From Hepsetus odoe (Eukaryota; Chordata; Actinopteri; Characiformes; Hepsetidae), in the NCBI GenBank assembly GCA_017165825.1, contig CM029368.1, positions 32,134,100 through 32,198,099 on the forward strand: 64,000 bases of DNA, in the 5' to 3' direction. Position 1 is the first letter of the stretch. Each line of letters begins with the position of its first letter. This document shows positions 35,641-49,873 of the stretch, one piece after another. The notes beneath the pieces are model-generated. The model had not been told where the DNA came from and did not search any database. It worked only from the letters and a program-made list of their open reading frames with translations. Made by a program: the position numbers and the translations under genes.

Positions 35641-38600
35641 GGTACGTGAGTTTACCTTCGAAACTCCTCAGAGCGTTGAACAAAACAAGATCGGGCTTTC
35701 ACTCTGACATCTTGAAGTAAATGTTGCCTTAATAATTGAGATACAAAAGTTTAAATAACAGTTAACTATGTCTTACACTCATAAAACCCCCAGATCTATT
35801 GGCTTGTAATGTCCCAAGGCATGGTGATCCTTATAATTCCTAAATTCTAAGAAGTAAACAGTGGAGGTTTTGATAACTAAATTACAGTCTTAAGACACTT
35901 AACTCACTTGACACTCATTGTTACTCTGTAGGGTTTCACAAAGAAACTGTATTGTCCATATTTTCCATTCAAAAGAATATTCTGTTTAAAGTATTAGGAA
36001 ACAGGTTGAGCTTGGGACTTGACTTTAAAATGGCATGTCCGCTCTCAAGAGCCGATTTGTATCCCTACACTTAAAAATTAACCTGAGGTTGGTTTTTTTT
36101 TACATAATTTATTTATGTATTTGTTTACTGTCTGCACTTAGTTTAGCTCAGATGTATTACAAATAAGACTGGATGGGTTGTGGTTTTAAAAACCATACAG
36201 TCACAGCCTATGACAATGACACAATGCCAGCCTCTCTTCATATTTACCATAACATCTTCTGTCTACCTGGCAACCCAAAGACTATGGTTTTCAGAGCACT
36301 CCCAACCCTGCCACCACCAGGCCTTGGTCAAGCATCAGCCATTACCCCCATGCAAATGGCTTGTTTACCATTTGAAAAGGCAGAAACAGACTGGAGATCC
36401 ATATGCATGTGTGGAGAGGGAGCACCCCCTGAGAAGCCGGCCTGCTGGCACCAAGCATGTGCTAATGACGTAGCGCCAGCCGTACTGCTTTCAAGTGCCA
36501 TACAGCCATGGTCCCAGCAGTTCACGTCCCGCAAACAGCAATACACATGCACACATTCATGCACTTAAGGCAGTCAAAAAAGCTGAGACAAATACATCTG
36601 TTTACTGTTTTAGATTCACTGCTTAAAATTGAAGGAAGCAAATGATGGAAAACAGAAAATGTATGGAAAGGTAAAGCTGAATGAGTGATGAGCCTCAAGG
36701 GTTCCTCAGTTCTTTTGGAAAAACTTATCAATGATCTGAACAAGACATCTTAGAGCAGCCTATTCTGTCAGAGTAAAGTGTGTGGAGCCACTCCCACAGT
36801 AAAATGACTTTTCCCTCTTACTTATAAATTCTTCCTTCTTAAAAGATGGCAAAAAACAGTTTTTAGGAGCGGCGTCTTAAAAGAACCACATTTGGTTCAT
36901 AAAGACTTTCAAGTGGTTGTTAATGGGCCATTTGTGCAAATGAGAGGTACTAGAGCGAAGAATTTGTAAAGTTTAAAGAACCTCTGTGATTGTAATTTGT
37001 TAGAAGATGGCATGGCAAGAGTTGATAATGGTCAGTTAGAGAACTTCAATTTATGTGAGCGAAAAAAAAAATCTGTTCTTTACAGAATAAGAACTCTGAG
37101 TCAAAATATTTTTAAGAAATGTGTCAAATGTTGATGGAATTGTGTGAGGGAGCAGGACAAATGCGACAACAGACCACAAATCCATAAGTTAATTTTACAA
37201 GGGCGTGTTCATATCCCAGATTTGTTCACATATGATGACTTTTAGCAAAATTTGCCCAAGTAGGCCATGAGATAATGCTAAATTATATTGATTAAAAATG
37301 GGAAAATGTATTTATGTTATTAGTCTGAAATTTCAGCTAATGATAACTGACCAAAAATGGGAAAAATGTACTAATATCATTAGTCTGAAATGTGCATAAA
37401 ATGAATCAGTTATCTTAACCATGTTATGTCAGCGTTGACCTTCATGTATGTATAATAAAGTAAACATGTTTAAAATGCAAAGATACCAGTGTTGGAGTTG
37501 ATAACGGACATTGGCATCTACCATAAGACGTTGTTCATAATCAGCGGTAATCAACGCATTGTCCTTGGAACGTCTTCTTGAATTCAAAACATAAAAACAG
37601 AGACATCAGACCAAAAGCTTTTTCTAGGGGCTGCATGAAATTACTATTGAAATCTAATGTTACAATAATAGATGATATATAGGTAAGCTTTTAAAAAACA
37701 TAAACTCCTGCTTCCTACATGCTGCTATTCTGTTGTAAAAATATCTTACTGAAGTTAATTGTCACACCCTGTATATCAGCATGCAGGAATAAAATGTACA
37801 TTTTAAAAACAAATTTTTAAGCATTTTATTATGCATATAGTTCCCTATCAAATTTATTGCAGAAAATATTATGGAATGAAAAGCAGATATACCTGTATAG
37901 ACAATATATTGCCCAGCACTATCTTCTCTGGCCCCACAACCCCCCATTCATTTTATAGACATGCTTTGTGCATTGTCACAACATGGTTAATATAGTTTTT
38001 ATAATACACTTACAGGCCAGGACAAATGAGGAGCCAGTGCAGAAAATAATTACGACCAGCTAAAGCCAATCCAAGACTTGTACCCAAGTTGCCCTTCTAC
38101 ATGACAGCTTTGTGGCGGAATAGATTTGTAGAAAGGTCACTGGGATAAATTGTCTTTTGTGGCAGTGGGGGGAAATTAGCAGCAGCATGTTTGAAAAATG
38201 TTAGCTCTAAGCAGAGAGAACTGAAGTAGTCATATAACATAAAAGTGCATGCAGATATTTTCACAGCTGTTTAGACTTGTGTCTGGCATGCACATGCTTG
38301 GTCCTGCCTTAAACCCACCCAGCGTAGGCATAGAAGGGGACAAGAGAGAAGACTCATCTGTTGTTGATTAAATGGATGCATTTGAAATGTGTGCACTCAC
38401 ATTTGAAGAACAGATAATAGAAAGCCCTTTATTATTGAATGGCAAGCTGTGCTCATTACATTAATCCAGTCTCTCAGGCAAGCTCATATTGCAATATTCT
38501 AAGAAATGTAATAATATGAAGCAATATGTCCAAAATGACTTAATACAGCCCATATCTCACAAATGGTAACTTTACATGAGAACATTTTTATAACTTTAAT

Positions 38601-40100
38601 GTTTATTGATGTAAAATGACTTTATTCTGCATCATTTTGGACCATATTTATTGGTCCATTTAACAGGAAACATTCACCATATGCAGAGAACTGCTTGCAG
38701 TTTAAAATAGTGGCGGCGATGATGATGGTATTTTTAATAAAATACACAGTGGAGCATCCTAACCTACCGCATTAAGTGAAAAACCTGTCTATTCCTTGCT
38801 ATTGTTATTGCCAGTTTAAGGCAAACATTCCCCATGTGAATGTGTGAACTGGTGCATTCATCATTTACCATTTGGCCAATGCACCTGAAGGTAAATTACA
38901 TACACCAGCACTTTCACATTAACACATTTGTGAGAATTACTGGCTGCTTAATGGCCTGAAAAGCTAAAAGGAAAACATAATGGCTCTGGTTTTGGTGATT
39001 TAAACATTTTATCTTTCTCATCGTCTATATCTTGTTTAATCTTCAGTAGCCTAGAGTTATTATTGATGTTTGTTATAGCATAATTAGAAAAAGGAACATA
39101 TTTCATTTAATAGAAAGTAACACCGGTTGGTACACTTACATTATAATTAAGTTATAATTTTATAAAACATACTACTGACGTTTTTGCAGTATAGGTCTTT
39201 TAGGCCATCAGTAGAATAAAGTTTTGGCATTAACAATACATGTTAAGTTCACTTTAATAACCAAGCTTGTTGCATTGCATTAATACCTTTATTTCACTGT
39301 AAAGTTATAGTTGAAATCAAAGGGTTAAAATAAAAAAGCCCAATGCAAGACTGTAAAATAATAAGTGAGGTTTCTCATTGGCTAGGCACTCAGGAGCTGT
39401 ATTGAAGGTCCTGTATATTTGATTAACTACTAACAAAATTAGAATGAGGTATCAACCATTTACATTTAGATTGAAGAAGGATGAGAAAACCCAGAGAGAA
39501 GGCCATTATAGACCTTCTGAAATGTCGATTTGTCACTGATTGTGAAAATGAGCCATAATCACATTTTCAATTGTCATAGAACAGTGGAAGCAGTTCTAAA
39601 CTGCTATACACAAGGCAGAATATATGCTTATATCTGTAACCAGCTACAATCTGCGCTTTTTCTCTGCTTGATTCTCAGTTTGAAGTGAGAAATAATTCAT
39701 GGTGAACAGCAGGCTGTTGTCATCGCTGGCATTAAATGTGGCTTTTCAGGGCACATCTCGAATGTGCTTTTTTATTTTACTGTTGTAAACACTGTCACCT
39801 TTGTAACTGCAATTGTCTGAAGTGTTAGCATGACCTGCTGCAGCAGTGAATCAGCTAAACTATTTGCTTTAGTCTGAAGTTAACCAAAACACACTCATGC
39901 ACATGCACATACACACATGCAAACACATGAGAATGCAATATCTCTTTAGCTTGCATTGTCACCTGTGCAAAAAAGCACCTCCCTTTTCTCCTCCCCCTGT
40001 TTTCTCTCTTCTTCTGTTTATCAGTAATAGGGAGGGGCTGCCCACCTGCTATTCCAGGTAACCGACGTCACGCACGAGGCAATGTGTGCATGAGTGTCCT
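35641..40100. other. non-coding flank upstream of cited4
   Basis: No supported gene. A 131-codon + frame at 36173-36568 has no family resemblance. A diverged duplication of about 39 bases occurs at about 37294-37331 and 37353-37391 (tgggaaaa...tagtctgaaat in both). The TATA-poor, AT-rich sequence shows no recognised transposon, unlike the other flank. That is compatible with a regulatory domain, but this is inference. Confidence 0.45.
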
Positions 40101-40106
40101 GTATGG

Positions 40107-40176
40107 GCGTGCAGAGAGAGAGGGAGAGAGAGAGAGGGAGAGAGAGAGAGAGAGAGAGAAAGAAAGAGAGAAAGAG
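40107..40176. repeat. (GA)n microsatellite with ggga interruptions
   Basis: About 70 bases of GA repeat. Directly to its left is gaccgacgtcacgc-like sequence with a CRE-like core (gacgtcac at about 40063). Confidence 0.9.
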
Positions 40177-40179
40177 TGC

Positions 40180-41526
40180 TTGTAAGCGAGAGAGAGGGGG
40201 TGGAGAAGGAGTAACACAAACACAGAAGATGAGAAAGTGAGGGAAAAGCAGAGAGAGCGAGAAAGAAAACAAAGCATGGGGCAGTGGATTCCTCGTGTTA
40301 AAGCCATGTTTTGCTTCACTGGTTCCATTTGGCGGTCATTAACCCTCCTCCACCAGACCGTCTCCACCAGGCTAGCCTCCAAAGTCCAGCTTGAATAAAC
40401 TGGATCCAGCCAGAGCACTGACCTGACACTTAACAATTTTACACCACAGTGCCATCTGACTGATCTCATTATGATACTCCTCCTAAAAATGACTACTATT
40501 CGTTTATGCAATGCCAGCCACATGTGTGCAGGAGCCCTTGTTCATAAGCCTGTGCTGAAGTAAAAGACTGTTGAAACTTGGTGAAACTTGACCAAAAGCG
40601 AAACCTTTAACTGTTAAACAATGTAATTGTACATATGAAGCTAGATAATGTAATTGACAAGGAATTACATTCACACTGATTTAACACCGTGTGCTTAGGT
40701 TTCAGGCTGCACTTCTGTTTGTTCTGGGGGAAAGATATGGCATAAATACATACAATCAAGCATGTAAACCAAGACTTTGCAGACAAGAATGACTTTTCAT
40801 ACTAAGATCATCACAAAAAACAGTTTGCAAAGAAAAGTGTGTTATAGGCTTTTTTAGACTTTTTATAGACTTTCACACTTTCCCTGCTTGTTTCAATGAC
40901 CTAAAGGTGAGGAAATATACATATTTTTGTTATTGTTGATAATAAAGGTTAAAATGCTATATCTATATCTAAAATGTACTGACCTGTCTTGAACATTCCT
41001 AATTGATCATTTCTTATGAGGCCCACCTGACTGCGGTGACCTTTTTTCTTTAATGGGACAAATTTTCCTGTTTTTCGATGAAAGTGATAAGTGCATACAG
41101 AATGTGAGTTTTCTAGCTTCTAAACTGGTGCAGAAGGTCAGGGTTAGGCTACTTCTACTCTCACAGGCCATTTTTACCACAACTTTGCTCATCAACAATA
41201 ACACATTAAGCCTGCTGGGTTAGGGTGTGTGAAATGGAACTGAGGGCTTGACAAAATGTTAGCAGATGTTGTGGTTGTGATTATTTATGTGTTCCCTGTA
41301 ACCATGTATGTGTGCATGCTTGCAAAACATCAGTCCTAGCCATTCTGAGTCAAGATGCAACTATATTATGACCTGGTGTAACATGCTATCCTTGTGTAAG
41401 ATCCTAACATCAGCTTGTCCTTCAGTTCCTAAAGCGAGCTTCACCCTAGCCTCATACTGCACTGCAGGATCCCATTAGCTATTCATAGTGCTCAAGGAAT
41501 GTGGTTTCCCCACCCCACCGTTTGTT

Positions 41527-41563
<37 letters not shown>

Positions 41564-44050
41564 CTCTGTCTTTTAGACAAGTGATTAGGAGAGTTGGTGT
41601 AAGTTGGGGGTGGGTTGTAAACAACTGCCATTTCACTGACAAAACTGTAGACGCCTGGCCATATATAGAACATAAAATACATGGATTTGGCAAAGATTAT
41701 GTATTGTTGTTTTTGGAATCAGTTGTTTTGCACTGTGTTGCTTTCCAGCTGTAATTCGCTTTTTGGTTTTTAGGCTCTTGGGAATGCTGCAAAGGCCAGA
41801 CCAGACCAGTGGCATGTCCAAACCAACTTTCAGTGGGGGATCAGAATGTGGGGGTTGGGTTGGGGTAGGAGGTGGTCATTATGTGACTTTGTGAGTAAAA
41901 ATAGAACAAAAGGTCTTTCTGCATTTAAGGAAATACAGATATCTTTATAGTGTGTAGTCTATAGTAAATAGCATTTCTTATCAACATCATTAAAGTATCT
42001 ATATATCCTACATTCAGCCAGTGGTTGAAGACGTCATAGACATTCAAGCTATAGGCAAGATATTTATTTGGTTAAACTAATAATGTTATAAGTTACCCTT
42101 CTAAATGTTTGAGTTTGTTTGGAGTATATTAAATGACAAGGAAAGCTCAGATGTCAATTTAAGGAAAAAAACGGTTATAGTTCCTAAAGTCATGTGTCAT
42201 CCTCTCCTTCTGCTTCCTGGAGTCACAACAGTACACAGTGCAATGAGTCCCAAGAGTTGTCTGAAAAGCCCCAAAAACTGCAAAACTGTTGTATTCTTAA
42301 AATGAGCTAATCTGAACATGTGGTGGACTCTTTGCAACAGCCTACTGATCATGAAAAAAATATCATTATGTCACAAAAAATGGTCAATCTTACTAATCTG
42401 CTCCAAAGTAAGACAGGCCTACAGGCACACAGGCTGCCTACAGGCAAGTGCAGTTTGTATGCTTATGGATTGAAATTAGAACAGAGTCAACAGAAGGCAA
42501 ATTTATCCACCTTTTTACTAGCAGCCCCAGACTTGTTATTTAACAGTAGATTATTTCTTCATGAGCGAGTGGCAGAGCGTTTTCCTGTAAATATCGAGCA
42601 ACGCCTACTAGCCAGCACAACTGATTGAAACTTATTATGCTATAATCGCTTAACAAGGAGACATGCAGTCAAAAGACACTTTTAAAGATCTCAATATGTG
42701 AAATGATTCAAGCTTTAGTGGGGGTGCTTCTGGTAGCCAATCATTTTTAGGCAAGTAAAATTTTCATGAATTATTGGTGTAGATGAAATTCCTGCTGACA
42801 AACAAGGCAATTTAGAAGCAGCTGTTTTTCTATGGTAACCTATATGTTGTGATGTTATGAACAAAAACAAAAAAAAATGCATATACTGCTTAACATTAAG
42901 GCATTACCACTAAATATGATTTTGAAATTTCTGCTGTGAGATTAAGAAGTTTGATACAATCATGCTTTAAGACAACATTATTAGTTGTTATGATTTTGGA
43001 TTCAAATGTTAATATTGGTGACAGAATGGATACATTGGCCTAAATGTTACAAACTTTTTTTCCTCCCTAGAACTTTATTTCCATGGGCAGATCGAATTCC
43101 CATGCAGCTTTCTCAGGGCAAAGGCTGCTTATGACACTGTGGTCTGGTGGACTCTGCCCTGACTACATTGCTCATTTCACCATTTCAGTTGCGACACATG
43201 TACACCCGGCAGGCAGCATTAGGCAGACGGCTGATAGGCACAGTCCACTGAGAGAGCCAGTGAAATGCAAGCAGCTTGCTTTATTGGTGAAAGTGTCAAA
43301 AATATTAGGGCACTTTCACATAAATGGCCACACCTTCTGTAAGCACACCAGCTGCAATGTCAGGCCACCTGCAACAGCTTTCAGCTTTCCCAATTGTAAT
43401 GCCACTGTCCACCTGACATACATAAAATCTCCCCACTTGTATGATTCTGAGTTTGATTTAAAGTAAATGTATGAAACAATGCAGATATATTTGAGTCTTT
43501 GCTCTTAAATCCCAGTAAAAGCTGGAGTGTTTTCATGCACTCATGAAGATAGCGATTTGCATAACTTGTATTCTCACTTGCTCGTTCATCTAAGCTGCAC
43601 AGCTGCCTGTTAGACTGGTTCTGTTAGCCTGTAGTTTGTGTACTCTCACTTTCCTTTACAAACTGGGGAGGTCCAGCCAAATAATCAGTTCACCTTAAGG
43701 ACTAAGGATTAATTTGTTCTGAGCTCCACCTACCAAAATGTCCCCTTTAAAGGGGCACAGTTAATAGAGATGGCCCTTGGTCCTTCAGTAGACTTATAGC
43801 ATTAAGAGCCATGATTGTGATTGTTAACCATAATGTGATAAATAACAAAACCTATTCTTTCTCACCTTACTGTCAGTTTCATATGATCCTGATCAGTTAG
43901 TATACACTTCTCACACAACAGCATCAGTTTGGTGTAGCTGATTTTTTGCGGGACAAAATGTGTCAGTCTTATTGCCTTAGCTAATTTAGGGGGCATTTGA
44001 GTGTGACGATGTCCTTTTTAGTATCTGTGAAAAGATGGACTTGTTTTTTG
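40180..44050. other. non-coding stretch with one short (CT)n
   Basis: (CT)n lies at about 41530-41560. No gene or transposon recognised. The frame at 43083-43466 (127 codons) has no recognisable domain. Confidence 0.45.
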
Positions 44051-44054
44051 ATTG

Positions 44055-45331
44055 TCATGGTGTGGCAGATGTGACTGGTTGTAAATGTGAAATCGATGTG
44101 AAAAACAAATACACAAAAAACAACCACATCGTATAAGCATATCCCAACAACTAATACACAGTAATCACACAAGACATGCCACAACAACAAACATGACAAA
44201 CAATGACAGACAGCTCTGATAAGGCACACCTGGCAACAGGATAAATTCCCAATTGTTACCAGGTGTGCCAGTCAAGACCCCTAAACTCCCATCCTCCCCT
44301 AATCCTGCCCGGCATCCCCACACCCTGCCCCCAAAGCACAACTCCTGGACCACAAACCCATACCAACGGCAGGATCCAGCCCAGAGGGGAAGCCAAACAA
44401 ACCAAAAACAACAGCTCAAGTCAAACTGGACAGGAGTAGACAGGATTTGTTGAACCAGCTTGGGGAGTCTGAGTTTGGCCAGAAGACTAAACAGCCCACC
44501 AACAAGGGGCATATGATTGGGCCCCACAGGGAACAGGACTGGGCTATGGAATGGCCAATGGACTGGGCCACGGGAGCAGAGCCGGGACAAGACACAGGAC
44601 TGAACACATGACTGGACAAGGGAGCAAACACAGGACGATACATGTGACTGGAACGGAGCATAAATGGGACGAGAATGTGTAAATGCGTGATTGGTCTGAG
44701 CTGTGAAAACAGGGACAAGAACATGGGCATTGACAGGGACAGTGACAAGGACTGGGAAAGGGACATACAATGATGGAGACATAAGGACAAACACAGTGGA
44801 AGAGACTGCTGTTGCTAACAGTTCCTGGTGGCAAGCCCTGTGCTTAGCAGACCAGGCAGCTAGCTGGAATTAAGGGGTCCACACAGCTTGCAGGAACTAA
44901 GGGGTCCAAGCAGTTGCTGCTGTGTATGTTAGAGACTTGGGGGATACTGATAGACGGTCTGCCCTCCGCTGCTTCTCCCTGTTCCATCTCTTTGGGCAAG
45001 TGGGCCATTAGTGCACCCCAGGATGAACAAAACGAAATTTGCCCGCTCAGCTAACCTTGGGTCACTATGTGTCCCAAGTGCTAGCTGGAGCTGGTAAGGA
45101 GTTTATTGGCCCTCCTGGATGTCAGCGATGTCTCCTCTCCCCAGCTGATCTATTATAACCCCCTCAAACAGCTGTTAATGTGACTAGATGTAAATGCAGC
45201 AGAATCACAAAAAAGGCTTTTATTGAGTATAAGGACACAATACACAAGCACATTGTTTAAGCATAATCCAACAACTAAAACACAGTGCTCACATAAGACA
45301 TGCCACATTGACAAACAATGACAGACAGATG
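44055..45331. repeat. about 1.3-kb unit bounded by diverged direct repeats
   Basis: The two ends (about 44055-44216 and 45178-45331) share, in the same orientation, the order gtgact..tgtaaatg, aagcatat/aatcc-caacaacta, cacataagacatgccac and gacaaacaatgacagacag. Between them lie a GC-richer block of degenerate ggactgg/acaggac units (44500-44780) and an imperfect hairpin at 44223-44269. There is no clear coding content. An LTR-bounded non-coding element or an unequal duplication are both possible. Confidence 0.6.
44223..44269. repeat. hairpin-forming inverted repeat
   Basis: Arms ggcacacctggcaac and gttaccaggtgtgcc pair at 14 of 15 positions around a 17-base loop. It lies just inside the left direct repeat of the 1.3-kb unit. 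Confidence 0.85.
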
Positions 45332-45339
45332 CTACTGAT

Positions 45340-46218
45340 GTTGTTCAGAGATGTCTGTTTAACAAAGTAATAAAAATGAAATCTACTTTTCCTGAGGTTT
45401 CATCTTCCCAGCAAAAAGAACATCCATAAGATAATAGTTGAGCTGTGCCTACAGGATCAAAACTCTATGTAGACTAAAGCATATTATATTCCTGTAACAA
45501 CAGTTCCATGAAATAGTCTGACATGTTAAGAAGCCTTTTACCACAAACAGAATCATTACACTGCAGTGTTACTAATTTTCTACTTTTGGGCATAAAAAAC
45601 AAAGGATAAATACCTAGTTTGAACTTTGTTCAGATTATGTTTTACACATTGCAGCCTGTCGGGTCAAATTTTGGAGAAAAATTGATCAGTTGAAACTGAA
45701 AACTGAAATCTTAACATTAAAGACAGTAAAATGGTCCACTCCTTTAAAGCATATGTAACACCATTAAGGGCTTATTGGCCTAAATATTTTATTTTATAGG
45801 ACTCAAGAATGCTCAAGGTGGTATGATCACAGCCAGTGATGTTATAGTGCTTAAATAAAAACAGTTAAAATTACATATAGAGGATTTTAAAATTCAAGCA
45901 GTGTAAATAGCGAGTGTAGTGAGTAAATGAAAACAAAACACAGCAATATTCGAATACATGCCTGTTCACCACACTTCATTACCAATCAAAGTACATGGTG
46001 CTGTTCTACTTTTACGGTCTGTCTGTAAGAAGAACAAACACTGTGGCAATGAAAGAAGCAGACATTCTTGAAGCAAAGAACACTTTGTGCCCCTTTTAGC
46101 AAACTGGAGTTGGCACTGATAAGTAGATACAAGTGTTTAAAAATCATGAACATTGCAAGAGGTCACATGCTTCAGCTACTGGTATGATGAGTGAATCACA
46201 CTGAGAGAAGTACTTGTC

Positions 46219-46260
<42 letters not shown>

Positions 46261-46628
46261 TTAAAGAAAGAGAGGAAAGGGGTAGAGAAACAGAAAGGAA
46301 GAGGTGAAAAAACGAGGGAATAAAAGTGGAGTAGAGTATCAGATAGTGAGAGTGAGAGAACCACAAGGCGATAGGATGTTCGAATGTTCAGAACAGGCTG
46401 ATTTAAACATGTGCCCAGCTCTCATAGAGAGATAGAGAGTGACACGTGAGTGGAGGAGTGCAAAAACGTGGGAAGGAGGACTGGGGGTGTTAGTGTGATT
46501 TGGAATTTTAGGAGAGTGTAGATGAAAGAGAAGAAATACAAGGAAGGGTGCAGTACAATAAACAAATCAGACAGAGCTCCCACAGAGAGGCCGGAACCAT
46601 GCCTCTGTCTGGACTTTAAAATCCTCTC

Positions 46629-46672
<44 letters not shown>

Positions 46673-47660
46673 ACACACACAGAGCCTTTCTTACCTTGCC
46701 TGAACATATGACTCATGTGTGTCCAAAGATGGTAGACACCTTTCTTCTTAAATGAAAAGTGTTAACAGGGATTTGCTGCAGCTTTTACTCTTTTGGACAG
46801 ACTTTTTTCCATTTTGGCAAAATGCTATGTTTAAATCTTTTCACCCACAAATGCATTACTGCTTAACACTCCAAATATTGATGATTAATTTATTGATAAA
46901 TTGATTAATTATTGGATTAAAAATACAACTCCAACTCATCCACAACAAATGGAGAACACACTTCAAACCCTGGAGGCCTTTATACCAGTTTAGCCGGCAT
47001 TTGGCATAAGGAACGGTGACCTTGAACTCATTTCAGGCTACATCTCATTCTATCAGCAGTGTTTTTCTATGGTGAATTTACAAGCTGTGTGTGCACAACC
47101 GAACACCTGTGTCAGCAGTGGGTGTTGCCTAAAGTAGATGAATTCAATAAAAGTCTAGACACTTATGGCCATGGTTTGTATTAGAGATGGGGGCAGGGCA
47201 GGGCAAAACTAAATTTTCAAAAATATTTTTACAAAGAATTTTTACTTTTCTTTACTCAAGTGTCTCTATGTATTAAAAGCACATTAATGCTGATGCTTGA
47301 AACAGCTTTCACAGCTAGCTAGAGATGCAAATCGATAAATAGCACAGGTCTACATATTTTTGGATAGGTCTTACTTTTTCTATACACTAAGAAACTTAAG
47401 TAGCCTGTTTTCTGGGTATTTTCAAATAACATATCCTCCTTACATTCAACATTTTCCAGCCTAGTACACTTGCATAAGTTTTTGTTCCTTATTCCTTTTT
47501 ACATGTTTTGAATATTTCATTCTGTAATGCTGTAATGCTCTCAAAATAATTAAAAAAGAGAACAACCTTTTTTGCTGATAGATGCTGGTTTGACTTAGTT
47601 GCACTGCGGTTCCAGTGTACACAGTATATCAGTTGCTTGTACATCTACTCACGTGGCTCA
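45340..47660. other. non-coding stretch with two microsatellites
   Basis: (GA)n lies at about 46220-46258 and (AC)n at about 46632-46681. Nothing else is recognised. Confidence 0.6.
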
Positions 47661-47668
47661 CTTCTACT

Positions 47669-47850
47669 CATTTACATTTGCAGCATTTAGCAGACACTCT
47701 TATTCCATGTCCTAATTACAGGGACAGTCCCCCCTGGAGCAATTCAGGGTTAAGGGTCTTGCTCAGGAACCCAGTGGTGGTAGTGCTAGAGGTGGGATTC
47801 AAACCTCTTGATCCATAGGCAAGTACCCTACCACTAGACCACCACCATCC
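47669..47850 (-). mobile_element. tRNA-derived SINE, family B, nearly full length
   Basis: Reverse-strand copy. On the + strand it starts at the tail (catttacatttgcagcattt, agcagacactctta) and passes a middle with acagggacagtcccccctgg. It ends at the tRNA-like head (ggtgggattcaaacctcttg as box B, taccctaccactagacca as box A). Confidence 0.87.
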
Positions 47851-48084
47851 TACTCACTTTTGTAGTACTTAGTACTCTAAATCATAATGGATTGAGCACT
47901 GTGTACCAGTGCCCAGCTAGCTGTTTTAAGGGAAACAGAATTGCAAAATGAGCAAAAAAAAATCTATTGGAAGCATGACCACAGCACTTATAAATTAATA
48001 ATTTGTCTTCACCCAATACAACAGTTAACTTAATAAAGTCTCCCTAGCATTTAAACCCAGGAAACAATCCTTGTACACAGGGAT

Positions 48085-48900
48085 CAGCCATAAAATTAAA
48101 TCTACCTGTTTTGGATAGTTTCCCCTTATGCTGCCAAAATAGCTCTGATCTGTTGAGGCATGGATACTACAAAACCTTTGAAGGTGTGCTGTGGTATTTG
48201 GCACCAAGATGTTAGTAGCAGATCCTTTAAATCCTGTGAGTTGCAAGGTGGGGCCTCTGAGGATCTGACTAGTTTTTCCAGCGCAGATGCTCAGATTGAC
48301 TTTAGAGGTCAACACCTTGAAAAACAAATTTTTCATGTTCCTCAAACCATTCATGAACATTTTTTGCAGATAGAAGCTTCCACTGAGAGCACCATTGCCT
48401 TGAAGTGATATAGTTGGTCTGCAGCAACAAGTAAAAATAACTTAACAAGTTATGTTAAGTGGTTCCTATCAAAGGAACACATACATGAATGCCAGGAATT
48501 AAAGTTTCCCAGCAAAACATGGTGGCGAACAGTGGTCAGTATGGGCTCTCTGGGTGGTTTGTGACTTTTCTTACCACTTATTTCAGTGCATCTTGGGCAG
48601 CCATGACCCACTCCTTCCTTGGATACATTTGCTAGGTATTAAGGCATGCTGAGAACATCCCTCAAGACATGCTGTTTTAAAGATTCTCTGATCCAACTGA
48701 TTAGACATCACAATTTGCCTTGGTCAAAGTCATCTTTTGTGTAAATCATCATATCTTGCCCATTTTTCTGCTTCCAACACATCAACGTGACAAGAATTGA
48801 CTATACACTTGCTGCCTAATATGTCCCACCTCTTGACAGGTCCCACTTTAACTAGATAATCAATGTTATTCACTTCACCTGTCAGGGGTTTTTATGTTCA
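48085..48900 (-). pseudogene. Tc1-type element family X, decayed copy
   Basis: The reverse strand encodes the transposase. The C-terminal region near 48160 reads SMPQQIRAILAA, a typical Tc1 tail. Further recognisable blocks on the + strand are ggtgtgctgtggtatttggc, tcctcaaaccattcatgaac, ctgatccaactgattagaca and aatcaatgttattcacttca (terminal region). Large internal parts are missing and stops are present. The same family occurs at 54445-54967 and 61520-61990. Confidence 0.78.
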
Positions 48901-49396
48901 GCAAATAAACAGTCATTGTGTAGAAATGTGTTCTGTGTAGTGTTGTGTAATACAACAAAAGATTTAATCAGGGGCAACTTCTCTGTCTGAAATTACATCT
49001 TTACAGGAGAGAAAATCTTCAATGCACTTTAATATAGTGCCACTTTATCACTGGTAAATTTGGTCCAATTATACTGGTCAGTCTATCATGAGAAGTTCAG
49101 TTAATGTAAAGGCTGCTTGTGTATTCAAATAAAAAATGAAAATGAAAATAATAATGTCACTATGGTAACAGCAATATGTGACTCCATATATGCAGTAATC
49201 ATTTTAACACTAGTTCTAACCCATTTTGTTTTTTCTAATGTTATAGGTTTACCCTGACACTCAGCGGCTCAGCACACCTGCTGTGTTTGTTTTTTTCTAC
49301 TACACCCCCCTTCCGAACAAAGCCCCCTTAGCCCTGCCCTGTTTCCTTCTGCTGCAGCGAAAAACAGTTGTTAGACCACTGCTCTCCCTCCCACTA

Positions 49397-49430
49397 TCTC
49401 TCTCTCTCTCTCTCTACCTTTCTCTCTCTC
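49397..49430. repeat. (CT)n microsatellite
   Basis: Short CT repeat with a ctctacctttct interruption. Confidence 0.9.
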
Positions 49431-49873
49431 CTTTTTTCCTCTTTGTTATACACACCCACACTTACACAGGCCCATCCCCCACCCCCGTATGGTGCAACAT
49501 GCCAAGCAACCTGAGATGTTCTTCCTCAGCCTGAGCCCTGAGTCAACTCAGCCTTTCTCACACATCGCTACAAGATATGTCAATTCAAGCATGCCTCATT
49601 GGAAAAACAGTGCAAATTCTTCACCCATAAAGACCTGAGGAACAGTCCCAGCTGATTACACTGCTGCTTTAAATCAAAGCTTTCATAATATATACTATCA
49701 CAACTGGTTTGCCCATGTGCTCATTCAAAGCTAATGCTGTTTTTCTTAACAAACTTTATAGAGCACTGGTTGAAATCCCAGTTAACACAATGAAAACAGC
49801 AACACAACTGTTTGTATTAAGATTGTATTAGTCATAACATTTGTAGTAATGGGAGACTGATAAGGTTAGCTAT

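Noticed and set aside
36173..36568. 131-codon frame right of cited4
   Set aside because: No family resemblance, a second overlapping frame of similar length, and no splice or polyA signals that I can support.
44165..44794. 209-codon reverse-strand open frame rich in Ser, Pro, Val and Cys
   Set aside because: It arises from degenerate tandem units inside a repeat; sister frames in other phases are equally long.
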